Source: Marinicella litoralis (GTDB lineage: Bacteria > Pseudomonadota > Gammaproteobacteria > Xanthomonadales > Marinicellaceae). From it: a stretch of 64,000 nucleotides of DNA. Positions 37,190 to 46,531 of this stretch are shown here, piece after piece. Positions within the stretch are counted from its first letter, which is position 1, and each line of letters starts with the position of its first letter. The notes below the pieces were generated by a model. It was not told where the DNA came from. It saw only the letters and a list, made by a program, of their open reading frames with translations, and ran no database searches. The translations under genes and the position numbers were made by a program. The stretch lies in assembly GCF_002591915.1 (NCBI RefSeq), contig NZ_NIHB01000002.1, positions 124,001 to 188,000 on the forward strand. The letters run 5' to 3'.

Positions 37190-37564
37190 ATGGAAAGAAT
37201 AGATAAATGGCTCTGGGCCGCACGATTTTTTAAAACAAGGACTTTGGCCAAAAAAATGGTTGAACAAGGGAAAATCAAAGTGGATGGTCAAAAATGTAAG
37301 CCTTCTAGGAATATTGCGATTGGAAACCACATCAGCATCAAAAAAAATGATCAATTATGGGAAGTTAAGGTGTTACAAATGGCCGAAAAAAGAGGTTCAG
37401 CCACCATTGCACAAACGTTGTATGAAGAAACAGCAGAAAGTATTAAAAACAGAGAATCAGCCATCCTGTTAAGTAAGATGGAATACCACTCCACACCCAA
37501 ACCTGACAAAAGACCCACCAAAAAGCAAAGAAGGGACATCAAGAGTTTTAAATCACAAGGATAA
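37190..37564 (+). CDS. hslR: Hsp15-like ribosome-associated S4-domain protein
   Basis: A 124-residue protein closely following Hsp15: MERIDKWLWAARFFKTRTLA opens the S4 RNA-binding fold, then LYEETAESIKNRE and a basic tail with KPDKRPTKKQRRDIK. Hsp15 binds free 50S subunits carrying stalled nascent chains and helps recycle them. A TTG start at 37169 is possible, but the ATG at 37190 matches the family. It is followed by a hairpin facing the other strand. Confidence 0.92.
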   Translation: MERIDKWLWAARFFKTRTLAKKMVEQGKIKVDGQKCKPSRNIAIGNHISIKKNDQLWEVKVLQMAEKRGSATIAQTLYEETAESIKNRESAILLSKMEYHSTPKPDKRPTKKQRRDIKSFKSQG

Positions 37565-37593
37565 AAAAAGGAAAGGTTTTTACCCCTTTCCTT
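37562..37593 (-). terminator. Terminator of the rml-manC-cysQ operon
   Basis: AAGGAAAGG (37568-37576) and CCTTTCCTT (37585-37593) form a 9-bp stem. Read on the minus strand, the stem is followed by TTTTTT and lies 30 bases after the cysQ stop, so it is oriented for that operon. Confidence 0.75.
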
Positions 37594-37622
37594 GCTTAAA
37601 CATTAAACCCTTAGTCTATATT

Positions 37623-38405
37623 TTATATATCGACCCAATGACGACTTTTATCACCAAACACCATAAAATGTGGGTTCAATAAAGATTCTTTTGTATTATA
37701 TATCAGTGGTTTACCGTCCATTGTTACCACATGACCTCCAGCTTGTTCAACGATGCATTGTGCTGCCGCTGTGTCCCATTCAGACGTTAAACCTAATCTT
37801 GGATATAAATCAGCTTTACCTTCAGCCACCAAACAAAACTTCAATGAACTGCCCATACTGACCAGTTCATGTTGACCCAGTCGACCCAAGTAATCTTTCA
37901 CTTCATCACTCATGTGTGAACGACTGCCAACCACAGTCGGTTTAAATCGACTGTTCTTTTTAACCATGATCGAACTTCTTTTACCCTCTGCTTTTTTAAA
38001 CACACCCACGCCTACAGCCGCTGAATAGTTTACGCCAGAAACGGGCACATAAACCACTGACAATATAGATTTACCCTGTTCAATCAATGCAATATTGACT
38101 GTGAACTCGCCATTTTTTTTGATGAATTCTTTGGTGCCATCCAATGGGTCAACCAACCAATACTTGGTCCAAGCCTGTCGCTCTTCAAAAGGTATGGAAG
38201 CTGACTCTTCTGATAACACAGGAATTTCAGGTGTTAATTTATCCAGTCCTGCAACAATGACATTGTGGGCGGCCAAATCGGCCTTGGTTAACGGTGAATC
38301 ATCGGACTTATGATCGACGCCAAAGTCCCCAGATTCGTAGATTTTCAGGATTGCATCACCAGCTTCAATGGCCAGTAACTCTATATCCTTAAGTAATTTA
38401 TTCAT
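37623..38405 (-). CDS. cysQ: 3'(2'),5'-bisphosphate nucleotidase
   Basis: Removes the 3'-phosphate from PAP (and PAPS), magnesium-dependent, preventing product inhibition after sulfotransfer or sulfate reduction. The 260-residue protein has the FIG-superfamily motifs: SEESA (metal-binding Glu), VDPLDGTKEFIKKNGEFTVNIA and, near the C-terminus, SEWDTAAAQCIVEQAGG. It overlaps the HisN-like gene by eight bases and is last in the glycan operon. A sulfotransferase at the operon's head would produce PAP. Confidence 0.93.
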   Translation of the reverse strand: MNKLLKDIELLAIEAGDAILKIYESGDFGVDHKSDDSPLTKADLAAHNVIVAGLDKLTPEIPVLSEESASIPFEERQAWTKYWLVDPLDGTKEFIKKNGEFTVNIALIEQGKSILSVVYVPVSGVNYSAAVGVGVFKKAEGKRSSIMVKKNSRFKPTVVGSRSHMSDEVKDYLGRLGQHELVSMGSSLKFCLVAEGKADLYPRLGLTSEWDTAAAQCIVEQAGGHVVTMDGKPLIYNTKESLLNPHFMVFGDKSRHWVDI

Positions 38406-39192
38406 TCAATTCTCTTATTCCTATCCCATGAGTTGATTCTGTTCCTGCCAATATACTGCTTGTTTCCAATCCAATTGGCTTCCCTTTGAGGTCAGTTATT
38501 TTTCCACCCGCTTCCCGAACAATAACGGTCAAAGCCGCTATATCCAAAATATTCACATCAGATTCGACCACCAAGTCGATTTTCCCAGATGCCAATAAAT
38601 GATAATGGTAAAAATCACCGTAACCTCGTATTTTACTGAATTTTGTTAACAGTTGCCCTAATCTTTGCCAATTATTATGTACCAATGTTTGGATGTTGCC
38701 TGTTGAAACACAAGAGCTGTGATGTTCAAATTTTTCACTCACATGAATTGACTGACCATTGAGAAAAGCGCCCTCACCCAAGCTGGCCCAAGCCATTTCG
38801 TCAAACATCGGTGCATTTGACACCCCCATGACCAACTGGTCTTGATACATCAGTGCAATTTGAGTAGAAAAGAATGGATACTGTCGCACAAAACTTTTGG
38901 TACCATCAATGGGATCAATCAGCCACAAAAAATCACTGTCCTCATTGTCTGACCGCCCGAATTCTTCACCGTAAATCCCGTGGTCAGGGAATGTTTTAGC
39001 AATTTCAGCCCTGATCACCTGTTCACACTCTTTGTCTGCAATGGTGACCGGGGTTTGGTCACTTTTTACTTCAGTTGATAAATCACTGCCTTGATAATAT
39101 TGTTTGATAACTGTTTCAGCCTTTCTGGCTGCTTGTTGAGCCACCAGTAACGCTTGTTCAATAACCTGATTAAGTGTTGGCTTGTTTGTCAT
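38398..39192 (-). CDS. Inositol-monophosphatase family phosphatase, HisN-like
   Basis: A 264-residue magnesium phosphatase of the FIG superfamily: GEEFGRSD, LIDPIDGTKSFVRQYPFFST and NILDIAALTVIVREAGG. The pattern PVTIADKECEQVIRAEI resembles HisN histidinol-phosphatases more than SuhB. A sugar-phosphate or inositol-phosphate substrate remains possible, given the glycan context. It overlaps manC by 23 bases and cysQ by eight, so translation is probably coupled. The enzyme is cytosolic, and its exact substrate cannot be assigned from sequence. Confidence 0.8.
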   Translation of the reverse strand: MTNKPTLNQVIEQALLVAQQAARKAETVIKQYYQGSDLSTEVKSDQTPVTIADKECEQVIRAEIAKTFPDHGIYGEEFGRSDNEDSDFLWLIDPIDGTKSFVRQYPFFSTQIALMYQDQLVMGVSNAPMFDEMAWASLGEGAFLNGQSIHVSEKFEHHSSCVSTGNIQTLVHNNWQRLGQLLTKFSKIRGYGDFYHYHLLASGKIDLVVESDVNILDIAALTVIVREAGGKITDLKGKPIGLETSSILAGTESTHGIGIRELNE

Positions 39193-40615
39193 CTATTCTT
39201 CCATAAATATCTTCGAACCTTTCAATATCATCTTCACCAAAATAACTGCCGCATTGAACTTCAATCAAAGCAATATCAGTGTCTGTTGGATTCTCAAGAC
39301 GGTGCAATGTCTCAACGGGAATATAAACAGACTTGTTGGCTTCGAGCAAGAATTCATCGTCTCCCACCCGCACTTTAGCCGTGCCTGAAACCACCGTCCA
39401 ATGTTCGCTGCGTTTGTGGTGTAATTGTAAAGACAACACTTGACCTGGTTTGACGATCAATCGTTTCACTTTACAATCATCTTCGTCTTCCAAGATGGTA
39501 TAACTGCCCCACGGCCTGTGTACGGTTTTATGAAATACCGCCGCTTCATGGTCTTTGGCCTTAAGAAATTGAACCACATCTTTAACGCCTTGCGACTTGT
39601 CTTTGTGAGCAATCAATACGGCATCAGTGGTATCTACCACCATCAAATCATTAACCCCCACCACAGCCACCAAGCGATCCCCTGCTCTGATGTAACAGTT
39701 TTTTGAATCCACGGTTATGGCCTTACCCTCAATTCGATTGCCAGCTTCATCTGAGTCAGACAAATTGGCCATTGCATTCCATGATCCAATGTCATTCCAA
39801 TCAAATCGAGAATCAACCACTGCCCGTTTATCGGCTTTTTCCATCACCGCATAATCGATTGAAATATCAGGTAATTGCATGAATTGTTTTAATTCAAATT
39901 CAACTTGGCTGTTGTTGGTATCGGTTGAATCAAAACAGGCTTTGGCTTGGGTCATTACTTCATTGGCTGTTTTTTGCATCGCCTCAATCAAGCTGCCCAC
40001 TTGAAATGCGAACATCCCTGAATTCCAGCTGTATTCTCCAGATGAAACATAGGCTTCGGCCACTTCAAGACTGGGTTTTTCAACAAATTGCTCAATCACC
40101 GAAGCATGGTCATTTAAACGCTGTCCGGCTTTGATGTAACCATAACCAGTTTCTGGCGCCGTCGGGAAAATACCAAAGGTGGTTAAATAGCCTTTTGCAG
40201 CCAATTCAGCAGCTTGATAAACCGTTTTATTGAATGTTTCAATGTTTTTAATCAGGTGATCAGAAGGCATGACAATCATAATCGCATCATCACCATGGGC
40301 TTTCTGTACTTGTAAGGCAGCCAGAGCTATGGCTGGGGCTGTATTACGTCCTATGGGTTCCAATAAAAAACTTTGTTTGTCGATGTCACATTTTTTGTTC
40401 TTTTTATAGATGTCTTTACACAAAAAATAATAATCTCTTGAGGTAACCGTGACGACCTCACCTTCGGTGGCGATATCCAAAGCGCGGTCAAATGTTAACT
40501 CAGCCAATGTTTTGCCATCGGCCAGTTGCATAAATGGTTTCGGGTAAGCTTTTCTGGATACTGGCCACAGTCGTGTTCCAGCACCACCTGACAAAATGAC
40601 AGGGATAATTTTCAT
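39170..40615 (-). CDS. manC: Mannose-1-phosphate guanylyltransferase / mannose-6-phosphate isomerase
   Basis: Makes GDP-mannose, and by its second domain interconverts mannose 6-phosphate and fructose 6-phosphate. The 481-residue protein has the nucleotidyltransferase start VILSGGAGTRLWPVSRKAYP, FVEKPSLEVA in the middle, and a C-terminal type II isomerase cupin, KPGQVLSLQLHHKRSEHW. I chose the ATG at 40615, which overlaps the rmlD stop by four bases; the open frame extends 14 codons further. It supplies a second activated sugar beside dTDP-rhamnose. Confidence 0.95.
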   Translation of the reverse strand: MKIIPVILSGGAGTRLWPVSRKAYPKPFMQLADGKTLAELTFDRALDIATEGEVVTVTSRDYYFLCKDIYKKNKKCDIDKQSFLLEPIGRNTAPAIALAALQVQKAHGDDAIMIVMPSDHLIKNIETFNKTVYQAAELAAKGYLTTFGIFPTAPETGYGYIKAGQRLNDHASVIEQFVEKPSLEVAEAYVSSGEYSWNSGMFAFQVGSLIEAMQKTANEVMTQAKACFDSTDTNNSQVEFELKQFMQLPDISIDYAVMEKADKRAVVDSRFDWNDIGSWNAMANLSDSDEAGNRIEGKAITVDSKNCYIRAGDRLVAVVGVNDLMVVDTTDAVLIAHKDKSQGVKDVVQFLKAKDHEAAVFHKTVHRPWGSYTILEDEDDCKVKRLIVKPGQVLSLQLHHKRSEHWTVVSGTAKVRVGDDEFLLEANKSVYIPVETLHRLENPTDTDIALIEVQCGSYFGEDDIERFEDIYGRIDDKQANT

Positions 40616-41502
40616 GGTTTCATCCTTTGCATACATAGTTGTAGAGTGGTTTGCCAATGAGGTAGTTTAACATTAAAAGTACCTTCAAATTTTTGGTTAT
40701 TGAGCACCGAATATTTGGGTCTTTCGGCTGCTGTAGGAAAGTCTTTGGTAGAAATGGGAATCAATTCTGGCACGCGGTCAATCAAGCCAATTCGGTGGGC
40801 TTGTGAAAATATTCGTTGGGCAAAACCAAACCATGTGGTTGAGCCATTGGAGGTTAAGTGATACAAACCAGTTTCTGGAATGTTTAAGGCCAACATCGTT
40901 GCCAATGCAATGGTGGCTGCCCAAGTGGGCGATCCTTGCTGGTCATTGACAATACGCAATTGCTGGTTGTTTTCAGCCAACCTCAACATGGTTTTCAGGA
41001 AGTTATTTCGTCGCGTTGAAAATACCCAAGCTGTGCGAAAAATCATGTATTCACAACCACTGTTTATGATCGCTTGCTCGCCTTCAAATTTAGTCTGACC
41101 ATAGACGGATTTCGGGTTGGTGATGTCATTTTCTTTCCAGGGAAATTTATGGTCACCTGAAAATACATAATCTGTAGAGTAATGCACCAATAAACATTTA
41201 TTTCTTTTGGCTGCTTGGGCCATCATTGAAACGGCATCACGATTGATTGATTCGGCAGCACTTTGCTGTGATTCAGCATCATCTACTTGAGTAAAGGCCG
41301 CTGCATTACAAATCACATCTGGTTTGATGTTATCAATTTTTTTATCGATATCAGACTCATCAGACAAGTCCAACTTAATCGTTGTCATGCCATCAACTTC
41401 TCTGCCATTCGAGGTGGTCGGAATCACTTCCCGGTTAAACTGTAAAGTACGCCACAACTCATACCCCACTTGCCCATCTGCACCAACCAACAAAACTTTC
41501 AT
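40612..41502 (-). CDS. rmlD: dTDP-4-dehydrorhamnose reductase
   Basis: Reduces dTDP-4-keto-L-rhamnose to dTDP-L-rhamnose with NAD(P)H, the last of four rml steps. The 296-residue SDR-type protein has VGADGQVGYELWR (nucleotide binding), STDYVFSGD and YGQTKFEGEQ (catalytic Tyr/Lys). AGGAA lies six bases upstream of the ATG at 41502, so I preferred it to the longer frame starting at 41523. It follows rmlC by ten bases. Confidence 0.95.
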   Translation of the reverse strand: MKVLLVGADGQVGYELWRTLQFNREVIPTTSNGREVDGMTTIKLDLSDESDIDKKIDNIKPDVICNAAAFTQVDDAESQQSAAESINRDAVSMMAQAAKRNKCLLVHYSTDYVFSGDHKFPWKENDITNPKSVYGQTKFEGEQAIINSGCEYMIFRTAWVFSTRRNNFLKTMLRLAENNQQLRIVNDQQGSPTWAATIALATMLALNIPETGLYHLTSNGSTTWFGFAQRIFSQAHRIGLIDRVPELIPISTKDFPTAAERPKYSVLNNQKFEGTFNVKLPHWQTTLQLCMQRMKP

Positions 41503-41512
41503 GAGCGGTTCC

Positions 41513-42070
41513 TCATGGTTCAAACCTGGGCAATTTATTTATATTAAAGTCTTTTAACTTCAATGCATTACTGTCTTTATCTGACAATTTAGCTTGCTTG
41601 ATCGGCCAATCAATATTCAATTCTGGATCATCCCATGACAAGGAAGCTTCTGCACTGGCATCGTAATAATTGGTACACATATAACAGAAGGTTGCTGTTG
41701 CTGAAAGCACACAAAAACCATGTGCGAAGCCTTCAGGCACATAAAATTGTTTGTGATTCTTTTCACTCAGCACAACAGATTCGTGCTGTCCAAAGGTGGG
41801 TGAACCGACTCGGATATCAACGGCCACATCAAAAACCTCACCTTCGAGCACATAAACCAATTTCCCTTGAGGCTTTGGGTTTTGAAAATGTAATCCACGC
41901 AAAACACCACATTCAGATTTAGACACATTGCTTTGAACAAATGGCTGTTTGATGCCGGCCTCTTGGTACCTTTGACTTTGCCACGATTCCATAAAATATC
42001 CTCGCTCATCGCCAAACACTTGAGGTTCTATGGTTAAAACACCCGATAATTTTGATTCAATTATTTTCAT
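41513..42070 (-). CDS. rmlC: dTDP-4-dehydrorhamnose 3,5-epimerase
   Basis: Epimerises dTDP-4-keto-6-deoxyglucose at C3 and C5. The 185-residue cupin has FGDERGYFMESW, QSNVSKSECGVLRGLHFQ (catalytic His) and VPEGFAHGFCVLSATATF. The ATG at 42070 overlaps the rmlA TGA by one base (TGATG). Third gene of the rmlBACD set. Length is normal. Confidence 0.96.
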   Translation of the reverse strand: MKIIESKLSGVLTIEPQVFGDERGYFMESWQSQRYQEAGIKQPFVQSNVSKSECGVLRGLHFQNPKPQGKLVYVLEGEVFDVAVDIRVGSPTFGQHESVVLSEKNHKQFYVPEGFAHGFCVLSATATFCYMCTNYYDASAEASLSWDDPELNIDWPIKQAKLSDKDSNALKLKDFNINKLPRFEP

Positions 42071-42945
42071 CAATGTCCCTTAACCAATGAAATTAAATAC
42101 TGACCATAACCATTTTTAGCGATGGGTTGGGCCAATTGCATGACTTTTTCAGCATCTATCCAACCATTGTTATAAGCAATTTCTTCCGGGCAGGCGATTT
42201 TAATGCCCTGACGTTTTTCGATGGTTGAAATAAAATTGGTGGCCTCTGCCAACGAATCATGCGTGCCAGTATCTAACCAAGCATAACCCCTGCCCATCAG
42301 TTCGACATTCAAAGATTTTTGCTCTAAATACACTTTATTTAAATCAGTAATTTCTAATTCACCTCGATGTGAAGGTTTTAATGACTTGGCAATTTCCGTG
42401 GCTTGCCCATCATAGAAATACAGACCAGTGACGGCATAATTTGATTTGGGTTTGGCAGGCTTTTCTTCTAGATCAACCACCACGCCATTGTCATCAAAAG
42501 CAGCCACGCCATACCGTTCTGGATCATGTACCCGATAACCGAATACAGTTGCACCGTGCTCACGTACACTGGCATTGAGCATCAATGCCCCCATACCTGC
42601 ACCATGAAAAATATTGTCGCCTAAGATCAAACAAGATTCGTCACCTGCCACAAACTGTTCACCAATCAAATAAGCTTGAGCCAGACCACCTGGATCTGGT
42701 TGAACCGCATACTGTAAATTCATACCCCATTGTGAACCATCGCCCAAAAGTTGTTGAAACAAGGCTTGTTCATGAGGGGTGTTGATGATTAAAACATCTT
42801 TGATTCCCGCTTCCATCAAAGTGCTTAAAGGGTAATAAATCATTGGTTTGTCATAAACCGGTAACAGCTGTTTACTGATTGAGTGTGTAAGTGGATACAA
42901 ACGTGTCCCCGATCCACCTGCCAATATGATGCCTTTTCTACTCAT
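42070..42945 (-). CDS. rmlA: Glucose-1-phosphate thymidylyltransferase
   Basis: Makes dTDP-glucose, the first step of dTDP-rhamnose synthesis; in other bacteria it is feedback-inhibited by dTDP-rhamnose. The 291-residue protein starts [20 protein letters not shown] and shows [27 protein letters not shown] and [11 protein letters not shown]. The open frame extends 32 codons upstream into rmlB, but ATG 42945 fits the family and has AGGAG ten bases upstream. It sits 14 bases after rmlB. Confidence 0.96.
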   Translation of the reverse strand: MSRKGIILAGGSGTRLYPLTHSISKQLLPVYDKPMIYYPLSTLMEAGIKDVLIINTPHEQALFQQLLGDGSQWGMNLQYAVQPDPGGLAQAYLIGEQFVAGDESCLILGDNIFHGAGMGALMLNASVREHGATVFGYRVHDPERYGVAAFDDNGVVVDLEEKPAKPKSNYAVTGLYFYDGQATEIAKSLKPSHRGELEITDLNKVYLEQKSLNVELMGRGYAWLDTGTHDSLAEATNFISTIEKRQGIKIACPEEIAYNNGWIDAEKVMQLAQPIAKNGYGQYLISLVKGH

Positions 42946-42959
42946 GTATTCATTGCTCC

Positions 42960-44015
42960 TTAAGCATTTTCGCCCAGACGTTGGCCTTGATAGCTGCCGT
43001 CCTTGACTCGGTCTGACCATGTTTGATTGTCTAAATACCATTGTATGGTTTTTTTGATGCCAGATTCAAAAGTCTCTTTAGGTTGCCAATTCAATTCGTT
43101 TTGTAATTTACTTGAATCAATGGCATACCTTCGATCATGACCCGGTCGATCCTTGACATAAGTGATCAACTCGCGTCTGGATTGTTTTAATGGCTTAATC
43201 GCATCCAACAAGTCACACAGCACATGGACAATATCAATGTTTTGCCTTTCTTCGTTACCACCCACATTATAAACCTCGCCCAAGCTCCCTGCCGAGATCA
43301 CTGTTTCTATCGCTCGACAGTGGTCTTCAACGTACAACCAGTCCCTGACATTTTTACCATCACCATAGACCGGTAAAGCGTCGCCGTTCAACGCCTTCTC
43401 AATCATCAGTGGAATGAGTTTTTCAGGGAATTGATACGGTCCATAATTGTTTGAACAATTGGTGGTCAAGACCGGCAAACCATAAGTGTGGTAATAAGCC
43501 CTGACCAAGTGATCCGAACTTGCTTTTGAAGCTGAATAGGGAGAATTGGGGGCATAGGGTGTGGTTTCGCTGAATGCACCTGTTTCACCCAATGAACCGT
43601 AAACTTCATCGGTTGAAACATGTAAAAATCTGAACTTTGATTGCCGCTCAACAGACAATGATTGGTAATACTTCAATGCCTGTTGCAACATATTGAAAGT
43701 ACCCATGACATTGGTTTCAATAAAAACTTGTGGTCCCTCAATGGAGCGATCCACATGTGACTCAGCTGCGAAATGCACTATCGCATCAGGCTGGTGTTTT
43801 TGTAACAAATCGGCCACCAATTCAGCATCAACAATATCGCCTTGTACAAATTGGTGATTGGGGTGGTTGGCCACTTGCTGCAATGTATCTAAATTACCGG
43901 CATAACTTAATTTATCTAAGTTAATGATATTTCTATTATTTTTTAATATTTGGCGCAGCACAAAATTGCCACCAATGAATCCAGCTCCACCCGTCACTAA
44001 CCACTTATCTGTCAT
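42960..44015 (-). CDS. rmlB: dTDP-glucose 4,6-dehydratase
   Basis: Converts dTDP-glucose to dTDP-4-keto-6-deoxyglucose using bound NAD. The 351-residue extended SDR has the Rossmann motif [35 protein letters not shown] and the catalytic YSASKAS. It is the first gene of a seven-gene minus-strand operon: rmlB, rmlA, rmlC, rmlD, manC, hisN-like, cysQ. A TATAAT box lies just upstream. Confidence 0.97.
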   Translation of the reverse strand: MTDKWLVTGGAGFIGGNFVLRQILKNNRNIINLDKLSYAGNLDTLQQVANHPNHQFVQGDIVDAELVADLLQKHQPDAIVHFAAESHVDRSIEGPQVFIETNVMGTFNMLQQALKYYQSLSVERQSKFRFLHVSTDEVYGSLGETGAFSETTPYAPNSPYSASKASSDHLVRAYYHTYGLPVLTTNCSNNYGPYQFPEKLIPLMIEKALNGDALPVYGDGKNVRDWLYVEDHCRAIETVISAGSLGEVYNVGGNEERQNIDIVHVLCDLLDAIKPLKQSRRELITYVKDRPGHDRRYAIDSSKLQNELNWQPKETFESGIKKTIQWYLDNQTWSDRVKDGSYQGQRLGENA

Positions 44016-44041
44016 AAATCAAAGTTGTAAAAAAGGCGCAC

Positions 44042-44047
44042 ATTATA
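44042..44047 (-). promoter_or_regulatory. Candidate -10 box of the rmlB operon
   Basis: On the minus strand this is a perfect TATAAT, 27 bases before the rmlB start codon at 44015. No strong -35 is seen at 16-18 bases upstream (CTGTTA is the best). It suggests the glycan operon can be transcribed separately from the sulfotransferase gene. Confidence 0.4.
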
Positions 44048-44089
44048 GCAGACTGAATGGCTAATAACAGGCACTGCAGTGTCATCTCA

Positions 44090-44722
44090 TCAAGCGTCTT
44101 CAAAGTCATACTCAAAAGCATTGACGTCCTCTTGCCACAAGGTTCTGACTTGTTCTCTTAACGGTTTGTCATAATAACTGCGATAGTCTCGTCTTTTCAC
44201 TTGATTGATGTGCGGTAAATCAGCAAAACTGACTCCTATGTTTTCTGCAATCACACCCAGCGATTCATTCAGAGATTCAAGCTTGCCAATATAGTCACAA
44301 CCTAAGTTACCATCCTTTAATTTCAAAACATTGACCTGATGAGCAGCCGGTCTTTGGCTTTGGTAAATAACATATTCACTGAATGACAACTTGGCAAGCT
44401 TATTGAACCTTGAATGTGTGGGTTGGGTTTTGATGTACTCATACTCAGACACCAAACGATCCCAAGGATTCCTGACAATGGCAAACTTGAAATATTTTTC
44501 AAACAGCGCATTTGGCATCGACCTTTCTGCTTCAAGTAGAGCAGAATGCTTGCGGAATGAATGTTTATGGTAATCAACCACAAAGCCATTGCGGCTTAAA
44601 AACTTATACCAAAGGTTGTTGTTTTTGGGCAAAGAAACCTGCTCCAATATTTGACGCAAACTGGTTCCAGCAGCCTTCCTGATGTGTACAAATACGAACT
44701 GATGGCTGTCGGAAATCAACAT
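44090..44722 (-). CDS. Sulfotransferase family protein
   Basis: A 210-residue PAPS-dependent sulfotransferase. The 5'-phosphosulfate loop is FVHIRKAAGTSLRQIL near residue 12, and the 3'-phosphate-binding motif is FAIVRNPWDRLVSEY near residue 83. No membrane anchor is seen, so it is cytosolic. The target is probably a sugar of the glycan made by the adjacent rml/manC genes; this is inference from position. It is 74 bases upstream of rmlB on the same strand. Confidence 0.85.
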   Translation of the reverse strand: MLISDSHQFVFVHIRKAAGTSLRQILEQVSLPKNNNLWYKFLSRNGFVVDYHKHSFRKHSALLEAERSMPNALFEKYFKFAIVRNPWDRLVSEYEYIKTQPTHSRFNKLAKLSFSEYVIYQSQRPAAHQVNVLKLKDGNLGCDYIGKLESLNESLGVIAENIGVSFADLPHINQVKRRDYRSYYDKPLREQVRTLWQEDVNAFEYDFEDA

Positions 44723-44780
44723 AGATTGAATATTTGGTAAAAACAGCCATTAAACAATAAAAGTTTGCCCCTCGCAAGGA

Positions 44781-44809
44781 TGATATTCAATTGACAAAGT
44801 GATATAATC
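44781..44809 (+). promoter_or_regulatory. Candidate promoter of etfBA-aldehyde dehydrogenase
   Basis: A perfect -10 TATAAT (44804-44809) is preceded 17 bases upstream by ATGATA (44781-44786), a fair -35. A TTGACA at 44792 is only six bases from the -10 and cannot be its partner. The etfB start codon is at 44840. Confidence 0.5.
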
Positions 44810-44839
44810 CCTCGCCTTTTAACAGACCGTAAAACTCAC

Positions 44840-45595
44840 ATGAAAATTCTTGTAGCAATCAAACGCGTTGTTGACTACAACGTAAGGGTTCAGGTTAAGC
44901 CTGACGGCTCAGGTGTGGCCACCGATGGCGTCAAAATGAGTATCAACCCATTTGACGAAATTGCCATTGAAGAAGCACTGCGAATCAAAGAACAAGGCAA
45001 AGCAGATGAAGTCATCGTTGTAACCATAGGCAGCAATGATTCTCAGCAACAACTCAGAACTGCCATGGCCATGGGTGCCGATCGTGCCATATTGGTTGAA
45101 ACCACTGCTGCAGTACAACCATTACATGCCGCTCAAGTCTTATTGAAAGTGATTGAACATGAACAACCTGGTCTGGTCATTACTGGTAAACAAGCCATTG
45201 ATGATGACAACAACCAAACGCCACAAATGCTGGCGACCTTATGGAACCGACCACAAGCTACATTTGCCTCCAAGGTAGAATTCGTTGAGGACAACAAAAT
45301 CAACGTCACTCGTGAAGTGGACGCCGGATTGGAAACCATTCAAGTTGAATTACCGGCAGTGGTATCAACCGATTTACGCTTGAATGAACCACGCTTCGTT
45401 AAATTACCAGACATCATGAAAGCCAAGCGTAAACCACTGGATGTACAAAGCATTGATGAATTGGTACCAGCACCCAAAGGCACAGCCATTGAAGTGCTGA
45501 AACATGAATCACCACAACCCCGACAAAAAGGGGTGATGGTAGAAACAGTCGATGAATTGATTGAAATCTTAAAAGACAAGGGGTTGGCATCATGA
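44840..45595 (+). CDS. etfB: Electron transfer flavoprotein, beta subunit
   Basis: The AMP-binding subunit of the ETF heterodimer that collects electrons from acyl-CoA and related dehydrogenases and hands them to ETF:ubiquinone oxidoreductase. The 251-residue protein begins MKILVAIKRVVDYNVRV and has NPFDEIAIEEALRIKE and LVITGKQAIDDDNNQ, the AMP-binding loop. Its ATGA overlaps the etfA start by four bases. Confidence 0.96.
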   Translation: MKILVAIKRVVDYNVRVQVKPDGSGVATDGVKMSINPFDEIAIEEALRIKEQGKADEVIVVTIGSNDSQQQLRTAMAMGADRAILVETTAAVQPLHAAQVLLKVIEHEQPGLVITGKQAIDDDNNQTPQMLATLWNRPQATFASKVEFVEDNKINVTREVDAGLETIQVELPAVVSTDLRLNEPRFVKLPDIMKAKRKPLDVQSIDELVPAPKGTAIEVLKHESPQPRQKGVMVETVDELIEILKDKGLAS

Positions 45596-46524
45596 GTAAA
45601 GTATTGATATTGGCCGAACACAACGGCTCAACAATTAACCAATCAACAGCCAAAGTTTTGACTGCTGCCAAACAATTGAATGCAGACAACATCGATGTGT
45701 TGGTTTTTGGAAATGACTCCGGACTGGCCACACAGGTTGCGGTATTGAACGGCGTCAATCAAGTGCATTATGTTCAATGTGATGACAACCATGACCAATT
45801 GGCAGCTTCTATTGCGCCCACCATTGCTGACATGGCTAAAAACTACAGCCATATTTTTGGCCCATCCACCACCTTCGGTAAAGACGTGATGCCACGTGTT
45901 GCCGCATTATTAGAAGTAAATCAGCTCAGTGATGTGATGGAAATCATCGACGCCAATACATTCAAACGTCCGATCTATGCCGGTAATGCAATCATCACCG
46001 TCAAGACAGATACAACGCAAATTGTGGCCACCATTCGCACCGCCTCATTTCCAGCTGATAAATCAAGCGATGGCCAAGCCTCTGTTGCAGAGTCATCATT
46101 ATCGACTGCAGCCACACACACAAAATTCGTGACATTGGCCAGCGGCAATTCTGACAGACCTGACTTACAAACTGCCAGCAAGGTAATCTCTGGCGGGCGC
46201 GGCGTGGGTTCGAAAGAAAATTTTGAAATCGTCTATAACTTGGCCGATAAAATGGGTGCAGCCACCGGCGCATCTCGTGCTGCTGTCGATGCGGGCTATG
46301 TACCCAATGACATGCAAGTCGGTCAAACCGGTAAAATCATTGCACCTGACTTGTACATGTGTTTTGGCATTTCGGGTGCGATACAACATTTAACTGGGAT
46401 CAAAGATGCTGGCACCATTGTTGCCATCAATAAAGACGGCGATGCCCCCATATTTGAAGTGGCCGATGTAGGATTGGTTGGTGACTTATTTAAAATTATT
46501 CCTGAAATGATGGAAAAACTCTGA
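45592..46524 (+). CDS. etfA: Electron transfer flavoprotein, alpha subunit
   Basis: The FAD-binding subunit of ETF, 310 residues. The C-terminal FAD domain is intact: [53 protein letters not shown] and [10 protein letters not shown]. It follows etfB with a four-base overlap and precedes an aldehyde dehydrogenase gene by seven bases, so the three genes form one operon. The likely electron donors include the acyl-CoA dehydrogenase at 30126. Confidence 0.96.
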   Translation: MSKVLILAEHNGSTINQSTAKVLTAAKQLNADNIDVLVFGNDSGLATQVAVLNGVNQVHYVQCDDNHDQLAASIAPTIADMAKNYSHIFGPSTTFGKDVMPRVAALLEVNQLSDVMEIIDANTFKRPIYAGNAIITVKTDTTQIVATIRTASFPADKSSDGQASVAESSLSTAATHTKFVTLASGNSDRPDLQTASKVISGGRGVGSKENFEIVYNLADKMGAATGASRAAVDAGYVPNDMQVGQTGKIIAPDLYMCFGISGAIQHLTGIKDAGTIVAINKDGDAPIFEVADVGLVGDLFKIIPEMMEKL

Positions 46525-46531
46525 GGATATT

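Noticed and set aside
44792-44809. TTGACA and TATAAT before etfB as a consensus promoter
   Set aside because: They are only six bases apart; a real pair needs about 17. I used ATGATA at 44781 instead.
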